A stretch of DNA of 64,000 nucleotides, taken from positions 1-64,000 of the forward strand of contig DAOPZC010000007.1 of assembly GCA_035353175.1 (NCBI GenBank), in the 5' to 3' direction. A model generated the notes under the pieces. It saw nothing but the letters and a program-made list of their open reading frames with translations, did not search any database and was not told where the DNA came from. Positions within the stretch are counted from its first letter, which is position 1. Each line of letters opens with the position of its first letter. The position numbers and the translations under genes are program-made. The DNA is from DAOPZC01 sp035353175. Lineage in GTDB: Bacteria > Verrucomicrobiota > Kiritimatiellia > RFP12 > UBA1067. Positions 1 to 9,027 of the stretch are shown here, piece by piece.

Positions 1-59
1 ATGAAAATCATCTCACCGCTCTATCGCTTGCGTGCATTTGCTCTTGCAAGTCAGGATGG

Positions 60-1148
60 TCAATTGTTGACGACCGTGCCGAGCTTGAAGATGGGCAAAT
101 ACATCGCGACCACGATGCCGCCGATGATGACGCCGAGGAACACCATGAGCAGCGGCTCCATCAGGGACGTCAGCGAGGACAGCGTGGTTTCCACCTCGTC
201 GTCGTACGTGTCCGCCACGCTTTCGAGCATTTCGTCGATGCGGCCGCTCTTTTCGCCGGCCGCAATCATGCGGATCATGAGGATCGGCAGGCAGGGCTTC
301 CCTTCCAGCGAAGAGCTGAGCGTGTTGCCCTGCTCGATGCCGCTGCGCGCCGAGAGAATGGCGCCTTCGATGACCTTGTTGCCCATGGACTGGGCGACGA
401 CCATCATGGCGTCCAGGATCGGCACACCGCTGGACAGCATCTGCGCGAACAGGCGGCAGAAGCGGGCGACGGAGACCTTCTGGGTCAGTTCGCCGAAAAT
501 GGGCAGTTTGAGCATGAGCTGGTCGTATTTGTAGCGCCCCGCCGGGGTGGCGCGCCATTTCTTGAAACTGATGACGCCGGCGATGACGCCGGCCAGCAGG
601 AGATACCAGTAACTCCGGATGAAGTCGCTGATGTTCACCAGGAACTGGGTGGGGCCCGGAAGCGCCGAGCCAAAGTCCGCGAACATGGCCGCGAAGACCG
701 GCACCACGAAGGTGATCAGGGCGCCGGCGATGATCATGGCCATCGAGAGGACCACCGTGGGGTAGGTCATGGCGGACTTGACCTTGCGCATCAGCCGGGC
801 GGAGGAGTCGAGCATGACGGCCAACCGCTTGAGCACGGGCGCGAACTGGCCGCTTTTCTCGCCGGCCGCGACCATGTTGACGTACATGTCGTCGAAGATT
901 TGCGGAAAATGTCGCAGGCCGTCGGAGAACGGCATGCCGCTTTCGATGTTCTCCCGCAAGAGCTTGAGCACGGTCTTGAAGCCGGCGTGCGCGCACTGGT
1001 CCTCCAGCGTCGACACCGACGAAAGGATCGACATGCCCGCGTTCAGCATGCTGGCGGTCTGCCGCGTGAAGGGGATCAGCTCGCGTTTTAGGATCTGATT
1101 GACGCCGCTGACGCGGACTTGGGCGACTTTGAGTTTCGGTTCTGACAT
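60..1148 (-). CDS. pilC: Type IV pilus / type II secretion inner-membrane platform protein (PilC/GspF family)
   Basis: This 362-residue protein has the normal PilC/GspF organisation of two homologous cytoplasmic helical bundles separated by membrane segments. The repeated core motif is visible twice: 'MVAAGEKSG' in the first half and 'MIAAGEKSG' in the second. Hydrophobic segments lie near residues 150-180, 205-225 and 335-355, and the last is rich in Gly/Ile/Val as usual. The family forms the platform that couples the assembly ATPase to pilin extrusion. The gene lies 21 bases downstream of the PilB-like ATPase on the same strand, so the two are very probably co-transcribed. A GspF role in type II secretion is equally compatible, because no pilin or secretin is visible in the window. 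Confidence 0.93.
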   Translation of the reverse strand: MSEPKLKVAQVRVSGVNQILKRELIPFTRQTASMLNAGMSILSSVSTLEDQCAHAGFKTVLKLLRENIESGMPFSDGLRHFPQIFDDMYVNMVAAGEKSGQFAPVLKRLAVMLDSSARLMRKVKSAMTYPTVVLSMAMIIAGALITFVVPVFAAMFADFGSALPGPTQFLVNISDFIRSYWYLLLAGVIAGVISFKKWRATPAGRYKYDQLMLKLPIFGELTQKVSVARFCRLFAQMLSSGVPILDAMMVVAQSMGNKVIEGAILSARSGIEQGNTLSSSLEGKPCLPILMIRMIAAGEKSGRIDEMLESVADTYDDEVETTLSSLTSLMEPLLMVFLGVIIGGIVVAMYLPIFKLGTVVNN

Positions 1149-1169
1149 GAGAAAACCCTTTCGTGCGGA

Positions 1170-2894
1170 TTATTCGCTGCCGGTGACTTCGAGCGCGGCG
1201 TTGAGCGAGGTGGCGCCGTTCCTGACTTTCAACAAGCCGACTTCTTTCAGGGTCTTCATGCCCTCTTTGACGGCGATCTCGCGCAGGACGGCGGAGGTCG
1301 CGCCCTTGACGGTCGCGTTGCGGATGGCCTCGCTCACGGGGAGCACTTCCATCATGGCGCCGCGGCCCTTGTAGCCGGTGCCGTTGCACTTGCCGCAGCC
1401 GCCGGGCTCGAAGATGGTCGCGCCCGCGAAGAAGGCGGGATCGATCTGGTTGGCGACCAGCACTTCCGGATTGACGTCGGCCGGTTTCTTGCAGACGGGA
1501 CAAAGTTTGCGGAAGAGGCGCTGGGCCTGGGCGAGGATCAGCGAGGAGGCGATCAGGAACGGCGGCACGCCCATGTCGATCAGGCGGGCGATCACGCCGG
1601 AGGCGTCGTTGGTGTGGAGCGTGCTCAGCACGAGATGTCCGGTGAGGGCGGCCTTGACCGCGATGTCGGCGGTTTCGCCGTCGCGGATTTCGCCCACGAG
1701 CACGATGTCGGGGTCTTGGCGCAACACGGAACGCAGGACCGAGGCGAAGGTCAGCCCGGTCTGCTGGTTCACGTGCACTTGGTTGACGCCGGGGAGCTGG
1801 TATTCCACCGGGTCTTCCGCGGTGACGATGTTGACGTCCGGCTGGTTCAGGTCTTGCAGACAGGAGTAAAGCGTGGTGGTCTTGCCGGAGCCGGTCGGGC
1901 CGGTCACCAGGATGATGCCGTGCGGCTGCTCGATCGCGTGGCGCATGGCCGCATACGCGAAATCGTCCAGTCCCAGGGCGGCCAGGCTGGGGGCCAGGTT
2001 GGTCTTGTCCAAGGTCCGCATCACGACTTTTTCGCCGTGGATCGTCGGCAGGATGCTGACGCGGATATCGACCTCTTTTTTGAGCGCTTTGATCTTGAAG
2101 CGCCCGTCCTGCGGGTTGCGGCGTTCCGCGATGTCGAGATCGGACATGATCTTGATGCGCGAAACGATGGCGTTGTGGAGCGACTTCGGGGGGCTGGGGC
2201 GTTCAATGAGGGCCCCGTCGATGCGGTAGCGCAGGCGCGAGCTCTTTTCCATGGCCTCGAAGTGGATGTCGCTCGCGCCGGTGCGGAGCGCTTCGACGAG
2301 CATCATGTTCACCATGCGGATGACGGGGGCCTCTTCGGCGGTCTCGAGCGTCCGGTCGATGCTCTCTTCCTGCTTTTGCGGCTCGCTGGAGAACTCGATG
2401 TCGGCGTCCTGCGCCTTCATGATGTTTTCCATGGCCAGACCGGGGTTTTCCGCATCCTTGCGGGCCTGCATGCGGCCGAGCGCGTCGACGACCTCTTTTT
2501 CGGCTGCGACAAGGGGAACGATCTCCAAATGCGTGTTGCGGGCCACCTCTTCCTGCGCCAAAAGGTCGAACGGGTCGCCGAAGGCGACGGTGAGCCGGCG
2601 CCCCAGTTTCATGAGCGGCAGGGCCTTCAGTCGCGTCCAGAGCTGCGGCGGAGCCAGTTCCAAAAGTTCGGCGGGGGCGATGAGCGTCGTCGGGAGGCTG
2701 ATCGGCGCCATGTTGAAATACGCCGCGATCGTGAGCGTCAAGGCATCGGACGTCACCAGCTTGCTTTGCGTCAGGTAACGCTCAAGGGGAACCTTGCCCG
2801 CTTCCGTCAGGGCGTTCTGAAGCTGTTCTTCCGTCAGAACACCGCGTTTGACGAGCGCGCTTTGAAAACTCGGATAGTGGACCGGCTGAGGCAT
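1170..2894 (-). CDS. pilB: Type IV pilus assembly / type II secretion ATPase (PilB/GspE family)
   Basis: This 574-residue protein is full length for the family. An MshEN-type N-terminal domain (about residues 1-135) precedes the secretion ATPase core. Walker A is GPTGSGKTT at about 332-340, the Asp box follows at 'TAEDPVEY', Walker B at about 397-404 ('VLVGEIRD') and the His box at 'LSTLHTND'. A tetracysteine zinc motif (CPVC near 465 and CGKC near 500) is typical of PilB/GspE. It powers pilin or pseudopilin polymerisation at the cytoplasmic face. The start is preceded by GGAG eight bases upstream. A sigma-54-type promoter sits about 26 bases before the ATG, which fits the known RpoN control of many pilus genes. 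Confidence 0.95.
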   Translation of the reverse strand: MPQPVHYPSFQSALVKRGVLTEEQLQNALTEAGKVPLERYLTQSKLVTSDALTLTIAAYFNMAPISLPTTLIAPAELLELAPPQLWTRLKALPLMKLGRRLTVAFGDPFDLLAQEEVARNTHLEIVPLVAAEKEVVDALGRMQARKDAENPGLAMENIMKAQDADIEFSSEPQKQEESIDRTLETAEEAPVIRMVNMMLVEALRTGASDIHFEAMEKSSRLRYRIDGALIERPSPPKSLHNAIVSRIKIMSDLDIAERRNPQDGRFKIKALKKEVDIRVSILPTIHGEKVVMRTLDKTNLAPSLAALGLDDFAYAAMRHAIEQPHGIILVTGPTGSGKTTTLYSCLQDLNQPDVNIVTAEDPVEYQLPGVNQVHVNQQTGLTFASVLRSVLRQDPDIVLVGEIRDGETADIAVKAALTGHLVLSTLHTNDASGVIARLIDMGVPPFLIASSLILAQAQRLFRKLCPVCKKPADVNPEVLVANQIDPAFFAGATIFEPGGCGKCNGTGYKGRGAMMEVLPVSEAIRNATVKGATSAVLREIAVKEGMKTLKEVGLLKVRNGATSLNAALEVTGSE

Positions 2895-2919
2895 GACATA
2901 ATCTCCGTGACTAATTTAA

Positions 2920-2935
2920 AGCAGAAAGGGTGCCA
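2920..2935 (-). promoter_or_regulatory. Sigma-54-type -24/-12 promoter for pilB-pilC
   Basis: On the minus strand the sequence reads TGGCACC, four bases, then CTGCT. GG and GC are separated by exactly ten bases, the canonical RpoN spacing. The predicted transcription start is about 15 bases before the pilB ATG. No enhancer-binding activator gene is visible nearby. Confidence 0.5.
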
Positions 2936-2985
2936 ACCTGGACGGCCGTGCAATTCGCGTCGCACGGCGCCGCCCGCGCGAAGGG

Positions 2986-3001
2986 CGGCACGGATATTGC
3001 T
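2986..3001 (+). promoter_or_regulatory. Sigma-54-type -24/-12 promoter for the MshEN-like gene
   Basis: The plus strand reads CGGCACG, GATA, TTGCT. This matches the consensus TGGCACG-N4-TTGCW at all fixed positions except the first, with GG and GC separated by ten bases. It lies about 26 bases before the ATG at 3027 and points away from the pilB promoter. Confidence 0.5.
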
Positions 3002-3026
3002 TTCATTTAAATCGGGAGAATTTTTT

Positions 3027-3887
3027 ATGGCCGAGCCAGACCCGAAAATGATTGAGGCGATCGACTTTTTTGAAAAGATGTTGCAGACGATGCCGGGCGA
3101 CCGGACGAGTCTGGAATTTTTGTCGGTCGCGTATGAGCAGACCGGTCAGCACGAGAAGCGTCGGGACTGCCTGATCCGGCTGGCGGACACGTTGCTCAGC
3201 GAGAAGGATTACGATAACGCGCAGGTCATCGCGGGCTATTTGAGCGCCCACTCGGATTATCCGCCGGCGCGGGCGGCCGTGGAGCGGGTGGCCGAGGTGA
3301 TCCAGGGCCAGATCCTCCAGAGCCAGTACCACCGAGAAGTCCAAGGGCTGGGGGCCGGCGTGCCGGTGGCTCCGGGGCAGACCGAGACCCCCACGGCCTC
3401 CGATCTGGGATTGGAAGTCCACGCCTTGTCCCGCGCCGCGTCCACGGCGGAGATGGATCTGGTCTGGCTGTGGAAAGAGCGCGAGTTCCTGCCGAAAGAG
3501 CTGTGCATGGACGTGCTGCACATCCTGACCGATCGGCCCGTGGCAGACACGCCGATGCTGATTTCGGCGCTGGCGCTGGTGGATGAGCAGCACCCGGAGT
3601 TGACGGACAAGCTGATGGAGGCGATGCAGCGGGCGAGCGAGCTGCCGGCGATCCCGCTGGAGCTGTTCGAGGTGCCGCCGGCCTGCGTTTCGCTGCTCGC
3701 ATCGGCGTTCGTGCACATCCGGGGCGTCCTGCCGTTCGCGATGCTGGGCAACGAGGTGCTGGTGGCGGTGTTGAATCCGTTGAATCCGGCCTTGCAGGAA
3801 GAGACGGCGGTGCGGGTCGGGCGGCCTTGCCATTTCTTTCTCGTGCATCCGCGGGCGTGGCTCAAGGCGGCCGAGAAGATCATTTGA
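3027..3887 (+). CDS. MshEN/GspE N-terminal-like domain protein with helical N-terminal part
   Basis: This 286-residue protein has no recognisable ATPase core. Residues 1-95 look like paired TPR-type helices ('FLSVAYEQTGQHEKRRDCLIRLAD'-like pattern). Residues 100-140 are a Pro/Gly-rich linker. Residues about 215-286 resemble the T2SSE_N/MshEN fold found at the N-terminus of PilB-like ATPases, with the pattern 'VLPFAMLGNEVLVAVLNPLNP' followed by a GRPCHFFLV strand. MshEN domains can bind cyclic di-GMP, but I cannot confirm the ligand residues. The start is fixed by GGGAG six bases upstream of ATG 3027; the longer open frame upstream is antisense to pilB. Being divergent from pilB with a matching promoter suggests a pilus or secretion accessory role (inference). 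Confidence 0.8.
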   Translation: MAEPDPKMIEAIDFFEKMLQTMPGDRTSLEFLSVAYEQTGQHEKRRDCLIRLADTLLSEKDYDNAQVIAGYLSAHSDYPPARAAVERVAEVIQGQILQSQYHREVQGLGAGVPVAPGQTETPTASDLGLEVHALSRAASTAEMDLVWLWKEREFLPKELCMDVLHILTDRPVADTPMLISALALVDEQHPELTDKLMEAMQRASELPAIPLELFEVPPACVSLLASAFVHIRGVLPFAMLGNEVLVAVLNPLNPALQEETAVRVGRPCHFFLVHPRAWLKAAEKII

Positions 3888-6549
3888 GGCCGACGAACCG
3901 CATCAGGATCTCTTTGAGTTCGCTGCGGGTGTAAGGCTTGCTGAGGAAGCCGTTGTACGCCTCCGATTCGAACATCGTCCGGATTCGCTCTTCGCTGTGT
4001 CCGGAAATGATCACGGCGGGGACGCCGGGCTTGCGCAACCGGAGCGTGGCGAGCAGCCGGACGTTGTCGAACGTGCCGATCTGCGCGTCCAGCAGGACCA
4101 GGTTGACCGACTCCGCATGCTTTCTGAAAAGCGCCAGGGCCTCGCGCTTGCTGGCCGCCGCCAGAGCGTCCACGCCGAGGGAACGCAACACGACCATGGT
4201 GGACTGCAGGATGGCGCGGTCGTCTTCGACCAGCAGGACACAGGGGCGGGCCGAGGTCTGCTGTGCCGGCGGTGGCCGGACCGCCCCCGTTCCGGCGGCC
4301 GCCGGAACGGCCGCCGCCGAGGAGAAGGACTTGTCCGAGGCTTTTGCAACCGGGAGCCAGACGCGGAAACTGGTGCCCTTGCCCGGTTCGGAGGCGATCG
4401 CGATGCCGCCGTTATGAACGTCGACAATGCCGAACACGGTGGCCAGGCCGAGGCCGCGGCCGACGGCCTTGGTCGAGAAGAAGGGCTCGAACATCCGGTC
4501 GATCACTTCTTTCGGGATGCCCGAACCGGTGTCGTCGATCTGGAACACCACGCCGTCTCCCTGCGAAAGCGCGTGCGTGCTGAAAAAGTCGCCGGCGCTC
4601 TGCGCGGTCAGAGTGAACGGATAGGTGCTGATGCGAATGTGGCCGCTGGAGCCGTTCATGGCCTCCGAGGCGTTTTTGAGCAGGTTGATGATGACTTTCC
4701 AGAACTGGTGGGGGTCGACATCGACGAAGGGGAGGCTGGGGGTCAGCTTCAATTCGAGAATGACGTTCGACGCGATGACGCCGTTCATCAGTTTTTCCAG
4801 GTCAAGGATGACGTTGTTGGGGTCCTCCCGCTTGAACGCGATGCGGGTGTGGCCCGCATAGGTCATGAGCTCGCGCGTCAGCGCCGCCCCCTTGCCGGTG
4901 GCCTGGCGAATCGTCCCGACCGCTTCGCTCTCGCCTTCCGTCGGCTGGGTCCAGGTGACCTCCACGGTATTCTGGATGATGGCAAGGATGTTGTTGAAGT
5001 CGTGCGCGATGCCGGCCGCCAACGTCCCGAGGCTCTCCATTTTCTGGATTTTGGCGAGACGCTCCTCCACCTGTTCCCTCGTCTCGCGGTCGTGCCATTC
5101 CTTGGTGACATCGCGCAGCACGACCAGCGTGAAATACTCGTCCATGCGGCTGATCCGCGTCTCGAAATGGCGGTAGGAGCCGTCGGTTTCGCGGCAGGAG
5201 AGGATCACCATCTGAATGCGTTTCGTGCGGAAAACCTCCGTGACGGCTTCGCGGAACGCTTCGCAGTCGGAGTCGGGGAAGAGCGGCGGCGAGAGGGGCC
5301 GCCCGGCGATCAGGCCGGGGATCGGATGCGCGTAATCGGGCTGCTTGTGGATGGTGACCAGGTTTGCCAGCGAGTCGAAGACGCACAGGCAGTCGGGCAT
5401 GCCCGCGATCAGAGCGTGCCGGTGCTCCTCGGCCAGGGTGTTTTGCCTGGTTTTGCGGGCTAAGGCCGCCAACATTTCGTTTACGCTTCTCGCCAATACG
5501 CCGAACTCGTCGTCCTTCGGCCAACTCAGGGCTTCGCAGTCTCCATCCAGATGGTGTTCGCCGATGGCCCGGATCTGTGCGATGAGCGTGGTGAGGGGGT
5601 TCAGCACAATGCGCGTCTGGAACCAGAAAATGGGCAACACGAACACGATGCCCACGCACGCGATGAACGTCGTCAGCCACCCCAGCGCGATGCTGGCGAG
5701 CGAGGAGAAAGAGCCGGGAAGACGGATGGAAATGGCGGACACTTCGTGCCCGAGAAGGTCGCTGACGGGCATCACCGCCTCGAAGGTGTTCTCGCCCAGA
5801 TGCCAGCGTCCGCCGGCAGGATAGGTCAGGACATCGTGGAAAACCGGTGTCGGTCCGGCCGGCAGGGACGCGGCTGTCGCTGTGGCCGGGGTGGCCGACG
5901 GGGCGGTCAGGGCGACTTGCATGCCGGCTGTGGCGGCGTGAATCCGGCTGAGCAGGCTGGCGTTGTTGTGGAGAAGCGAGCCGAGGGCGATAAATCCTTT
6001 GGTCTGGCCATCCGCCGCTTTGATCGGCGCGAGAGCAAAGAAGGCGGGCTGGCCGCGGAAAACAATGATGCCCGAAGGCGCGCTTTTCCCGGTGCGGAGG
6101 GCTGGCCGCAGGGGCGAAGATGACGCGAAATAAGGCTGGATTTCGCGCGTGTCGACCACGTGGGGCGGTTCGCCGGGAAAGAGCGCGCAGCCTTTGATGA
6201 AAGCACCGTCCGCGCCGATGGCGATGGCCAGATGGATGGGGGGGGCCTTGGAAAAGGAACCGAGTTGCGTCATCAGAAACTCATGCGTGATTTCGCCGTC
6301 GGACCGCGACACGACCTCGGCTGACTGGGCCGCGGTCTGCTGGATCTTCTCGAGTTCCGCATAGACGATCGTCTTAATGTCGGTGCCGATCGCCCGGATC
6401 TCCTGCTCCGTATCGCGGATCAATTGGACCAGAATGTAGCGACCACCCAGATAGAACGCGCTGAGTAACCCCAGAAGCGTTAACGCCGAGACCAAACCGA
6501 ATTGCGTGCGGATGCTGCGCAAGGCTAATAATATGGAACGTGCCTTCAT
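3880..6549 (-). CDS. Membrane-bound hybrid sensor histidine kinase with C-terminal receiver
   Basis: This 889-residue protein has a first membrane helix at about 20-40, a periplasmic sensor region of about 250 residues (Cache/CHASE-like, not identified further), a second helix at about 288-310, a HAMP-like region, a PAS-like domain (about 380-485), HisKA with phosphoacceptor His at about 516 (AGIAHDFNN), and HATPase with N and G boxes (DDTGSGIP, GRGLGLAT). The C-terminal receiver has Asp at about 821 and a conserved Lys at about 871. An earlier in-frame ATG exists at 6597, but the best promoter (6576-6605) would start RNA near 6569, so I chose ATG 6549. The 3' end overlaps the convergent MshEN-like gene by 8 bases. 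The cognate output is not identifiable. Confidence 0.9.
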   Translation of the reverse strand: MKARSILLALRSIRTQFGLVSALTLLGLLSAFYLGGRYILVQLIRDTEQEIRAIGTDIKTIVYAELEKIQQTAAQSAEVVSRSDGEITHEFLMTQLGSFSKAPPIHLAIAIGADGAFIKGCALFPGEPPHVVDTREIQPYFASSSPLRPALRTGKSAPSGIIVFRGQPAFFALAPIKAADGQTKGFIALGSLLHNNASLLSRIHAATAGMQVALTAPSATPATATAASLPAGPTPVFHDVLTYPAGGRWHLGENTFEAVMPVSDLLGHEVSAISIRLPGSFSSLASIALGWLTTFIACVGIVFVLPIFWFQTRIVLNPLTTLIAQIRAIGEHHLDGDCEALSWPKDDEFGVLARSVNEMLAALARKTRQNTLAEEHRHALIAGMPDCLCVFDSLANLVTIHKQPDYAHPIPGLIAGRPLSPPLFPDSDCEAFREAVTEVFRTKRIQMVILSCRETDGSYRHFETRISRMDEYFTLVVLRDVTKEWHDRETREQVEERLAKIQKMESLGTLAAGIAHDFNNILAIIQNTVEVTWTQPTEGESEAVGTIRQATGKGAALTRELMTYAGHTRIAFKREDPNNVILDLEKLMNGVIASNVILELKLTPSLPFVDVDPHQFWKVIINLLKNASEAMNGSSGHIRISTYPFTLTAQSAGDFFSTHALSQGDGVVFQIDDTGSGIPKEVIDRMFEPFFSTKAVGRGLGLATVFGIVDVHNGGIAIASEPGKGTSFRVWLPVAKASDKSFSSAAAVPAAAGTGAVRPPPAQQTSARPCVLLVEDDRAILQSTMVVLRSLGVDALAAASKREALALFRKHAESVNLVLLDAQIGTFDNVRLLATLRLRKPGVPAVIISGHSEERIRTMFESEAYNGFLSKPYTRSELKEILMRFVGLK

Positions 6550-6575
6550 CAAAAGACCGAGTTCAGATATCGGTA

Positions 6576-6605
6576 ATACTAGCAGAAACTGAGCCAATTT
6601 GGCAA
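6576..6605 (-). promoter_or_regulatory. Sigma-70-type promoter of the hybrid kinase gene
   Basis: On the minus strand TTGCCA is followed by 18 bases and TAGTAT. The predicted RNA start near 6569 lies downstream of the alternative ATG at 6597 and so decides the start codon at 6549. Confidence 0.45.
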
Positions 6606-6666
6606 GTTGTCCGCATTTCTCATAAAGAAAGCCCGAGGCGAGCCAGGTTGGAAAACGGGGCGGGAC

Positions 6667-7416
6667 TTAGGCTAACCGGGTGGTGAGTTGGGCGAGGGCG
6701 TCGTCCACGGGGTCGCGGCCGGCATCGGCCACGTGTGCCGCGGCCTTGTCGAACGCGGCGAGGGCGTCGGCGAGACTGCGGGTGATGTGGGCGCGCATCC
6801 ACCCGCGGGCGCTTTCGGCATCGCTGCGGCGGAGGGCGCGTTCGATCTTCGCGTGGTGCCGCCACACCCAGGCGAGATGGTGGAGGTCGCGGCGGTGGCT
6901 GTGGTGGCCGAAGAAGTGGTTGCGCTGGTAGGCGTTGGTTACGATCTTAAGGGCGAGACGGTTGCCGGCGGCTTTCAGCAGGAGCAGGTGGAACGTCAGA
7001 TCGGCCGTCAGAAACGCCACCAGCGGCGGACCGTCGAGAACCTGCTGTTTCTGGGAGCGGAGCTTCACGATGATCGCGTGCATTTCGTCGCACAGGCGGC
7101 GCAGCTCTTGCCGGTTGTCCTTCGTGAGGTTCCGGGTGGCGCGGTCGATGGCAAAGCACTCGATGGCCATGCGCACCTCGTAGGCGTCGCTCAGCTGGTA
7201 CCGGTCGAGGCTTGCCACATAGGTGCCGCTGGAGGGAATCTGGTAGAGCAGGCCCTCCTCGGTCAGGCGCCGGATCGCCTCCCGCACGGGCGTGCGGCTG
7301 ATGCCGCATTCCGAGGCGATGGTCTGCTCCGAAATCTTTTGGCCCGCCACCAGCTCGGACGCAACGAGCTTTTTTGTGATGAGCCTGTACGCAATATCGC
7401 TCAACGCTTCCGCCAC
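6667..7416 (-). CDS. GntR-family transcriptional regulator, FCD subfamily (NanR-like candidate)
   Basis: This 249-residue protein has an N-terminal winged helix-turn-helix (about 8-70) with the GntR signature 'ISRTPVREAIRRLTEEGLL'. An all-helical FCD effector domain follows, with the usual metal ligands visible (Asp in 'TADLTFH', the following His, and His residues in 'WRHHAKI' and 'MRAHITR'). The start is a GTG, supported by GAGG five bases upstream; a stop codon lies in frame not far upstream and no better start intervenes. It sits 54 bases downstream of the sialidase gene on the same strand, so it is probably the last gene of that operon and its regulator. FCD regulators usually bind a sugar acid or carboxylate; here sialic acid is the likely effector (inference from context). 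Confidence 0.88.
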   Translation of the reverse strand: MAEALSDIAYRLITKKLVASELVAGQKISEQTIASECGISRTPVREAIRRLTEEGLLYQIPSSGTYVASLDRYQLSDAYEVRMAIECFAIDRATRNLTKDNRQELRRLCDEMHAIIVKLRSQKQQVLDGPPLVAFLTADLTFHLLLLKAAGNRLALKIVTNAYQRNHFFGHHSHRRDLHHLAWVWRHHAKIERALRRSDAESARGWMRAHITRSLADALAAFDKAAAHVADAGRDPVDDALAQLTTRLA

Positions 7417-7470
7417 ATCGACCTCATTTCCTTCGATCCCGTCATTCTCCCAACAACGCGTTCTTTCGGG

Positions 7471-9027
7471 TTATGGCAAAAGAACCGGCACGGCCCATTG
7501 ACCGAACGCGATCGTTTCACCTTTCTTGCAGACCTTTTGATAGAAGGTGCAGAAGTTCTGCGTGGCCTGCGGATTGAAGAGCCTGATTTCGGGCAGGGCG
7601 ACCTTGCTGAACCCCTGCGCGCCCAGCGCCTCGGCCATGGAGTCCTTGTTGCGGTCGGCGGTCGGCGTCAGAAATCCCACCACGCCCGCGCGCGCGCAAC
7701 GCAGCGTCTTTTTGCCGGTCAGCGGCACGCGCACGAAAGCGGCCTTTTCGAATGCCGGGGGCACCTCGCCGTCCGCGCACACGTAGCTGCGGTCGGTGAA
7801 GAGTTTCGCGCCGGATTTCAGGGGCAGCGTCTCCCACGGCGCGGCGTCCAGCGCTCCGGAGCCGCCGGCGGCGAGGGCCTTGCCATCCGCATGCGGCTTG
7901 ACGGCCGCACGCGATCCTCCGCTGCCCTTGCTGATGAGCTGGCGCAGACGTGTGTCCGGGGAAACGGCCTTCCCGGACAGGACGTCCTCTTCGCGGAAGG
8001 TCGCGAAAAGGATTTCTTTCGAGTTGACGCGGTCGAAATCGTAGGTCAGGTAGATCAGGCCGTTCGCCGCCTGCTGCCCGTCGGGATACGACACGCCGTT
8101 GCGCTCATCCAGCAACAGCCCGCCTTCCCACGTCGCCCCGTCGTCCTTCGAGAGGAACGCGGTCAGATGCGAGCGTCCGGTCTGTGTCCCGACCGCCCCG
8201 TGCTTGACCAGCAGGAGATTGCCGGAGGCCAGGCGGCGGATGAAAAACCGCGACGAGGTGTGCTTGATCTTCGAAGGCGCCAGCGGCGACCACGTTTTGC
8301 CGCGGTCCCGAGAGACCGCTTCGCGGATGCCGGATTTGCAGCGCGAGAGGCACCAGAGGGAACCGTCCTTGCGCTCGATGAACATGTGTTCGTCGAAGAG
8401 GCGGTCTTCCTTCGGCATGGTCGCTCCTCCGCGCACCCGCCACGTCTTGCCCCGGTCCTCCGAAACCACCATCCCGGAACTCGGGTCCGCGTACCACGCC
8501 GCGACGGGCAGCACCCATTCGCCCGTCGAGAGCACGAGCGGTTTGCACATCATGACGCCCTTGGCGATCCACTCCGGCGTCGGGTTGGCCGGGGGCTCGG
8601 ATTCGGGATCGCTGAGCGTCACCATCCACAGCGCGTCGGACGCCACGTTGTTGTATGGCATCACCCGGTCGGTCCACGACCAGCGCAGCGTGCCGTCCGG
8701 CGCCATCCACAACTCCGGGTCGAAGGTGCGGCGCGGCCCGCCCGCGTCGGGATCCGCCACCAGCACTTCTTTCCACGTCTTGCCGTTGTCGCCGCTGGTG
8801 GAGAGCACCACGTAGTTGTTCTCATCCTCGTTCGGCGTGATGCCCGCATACCATGTCGCCCAGAGCCGTCCGCCGGGCGAGACCGCCAGACTCGAAATCC
8901 CGACGTGTCCTCGGTTCGTCACCGCGTGGAGCGGCTGCAGCGGCGGCCCGAGATGCGCCGGCGGAAGCGGCGCTGCCCATAGGCCGGTCAAAGCCAACAG
9001 GGTGAAAGCCAAAAAGAGGTTTCGCAT
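7471..9027 (-). CDS. Secreted exo-alpha-sialidase-like BNR-repeat hydrolase
   Basis: This 518-residue protein starts with a signal peptide (residues 1-18). Four clear Asp-box (BNR) motifs follow: 'STSGDNGKTW' (about 76-85), 'SEDRGKTW' (189-196), 'SRDRGKTW' (239-246) and 'SKDDGATW' (293-300). These mark a six-bladed sialidase propeller. An Arg triad, as expected for sialidases, is plausible but I cannot assign all three residues. The last 150 residues continue beyond the propeller and end in a small segment without a family match. Enzymes of this type release terminal sialic acids from host glycans outside the cell or in the periplasm. The GntR/FCD gene downstream and GGTATA boxes at the promoter support sialic acid as substrate. 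Some BNR enzymes act on other sugars. Confidence 0.85.
   Translation of the reverse strand: MRNLFLAFTLLALTGLWAAPLPPAHLGPPLQPLHAVTNRGHVGISSLAVSPGGRLWATWYAGITPNEDENNYVVLSTSGDNGKTWKEVLVADPDAGGPRRTFDPELWMAPDGTLRWSWTDRVMPYNNVASDALWMVTLSDPESEPPANPTPEWIAKGVMMCKPLVLSTGEWVLPVAAWYADPSSGMVVSEDRGKTWRVRGGATMPKEDRLFDEHMFIERKDGSLWCLSRCKSGIREAVSRDRGKTWSPLAPSKIKHTSSRFFIRRLASGNLLLVKHGAVGTQTGRSHLTAFLSKDDGATWEGGLLLDERNGVSYPDGQQAANGLIYLTYDFDRVNSKEILFATFREEDVLSGKAVSPDTRLRQLISKGSGGSRAAVKPHADGKALAAGGSGALDAAPWETLPLKSGAKLFTDRSYVCADGEVPPAFEKAAFVRVPLTGKKTLRCARAGVVGFLTPTADRNKDSMAEALGAQGFSKVALPEIRLFNPQATQNFCTFYQKVCKKGETIAFGQWAVPVLLP

Noticed and set aside
1..59. Possible start of another minus-strand pilus gene (ATG at 9-11 with GGTGAG upstream)
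   Set aside because: Only three codons are inside the window and the ribosome-site spacing is poor, so it cannot be supported.
13..1503. 496-residue minus-strand open frame
   Set aside because: Arg/His-rich composition and full overlap with pilC and pilB show it is an out-of-frame shadow in GC-rich sequence.
1614..3026. Upstream extension of the MshEN-like gene
   Set aside because: It is antisense to pilB; the ribosome site and promoter support the start at 3027.
6688..8982. 764-residue plus-strand open frame opposite gntR and sialidase
   Set aside because: No domain pattern, composition typical of a reverse-strand shadow, while the opposite strand encodes clear motifs.
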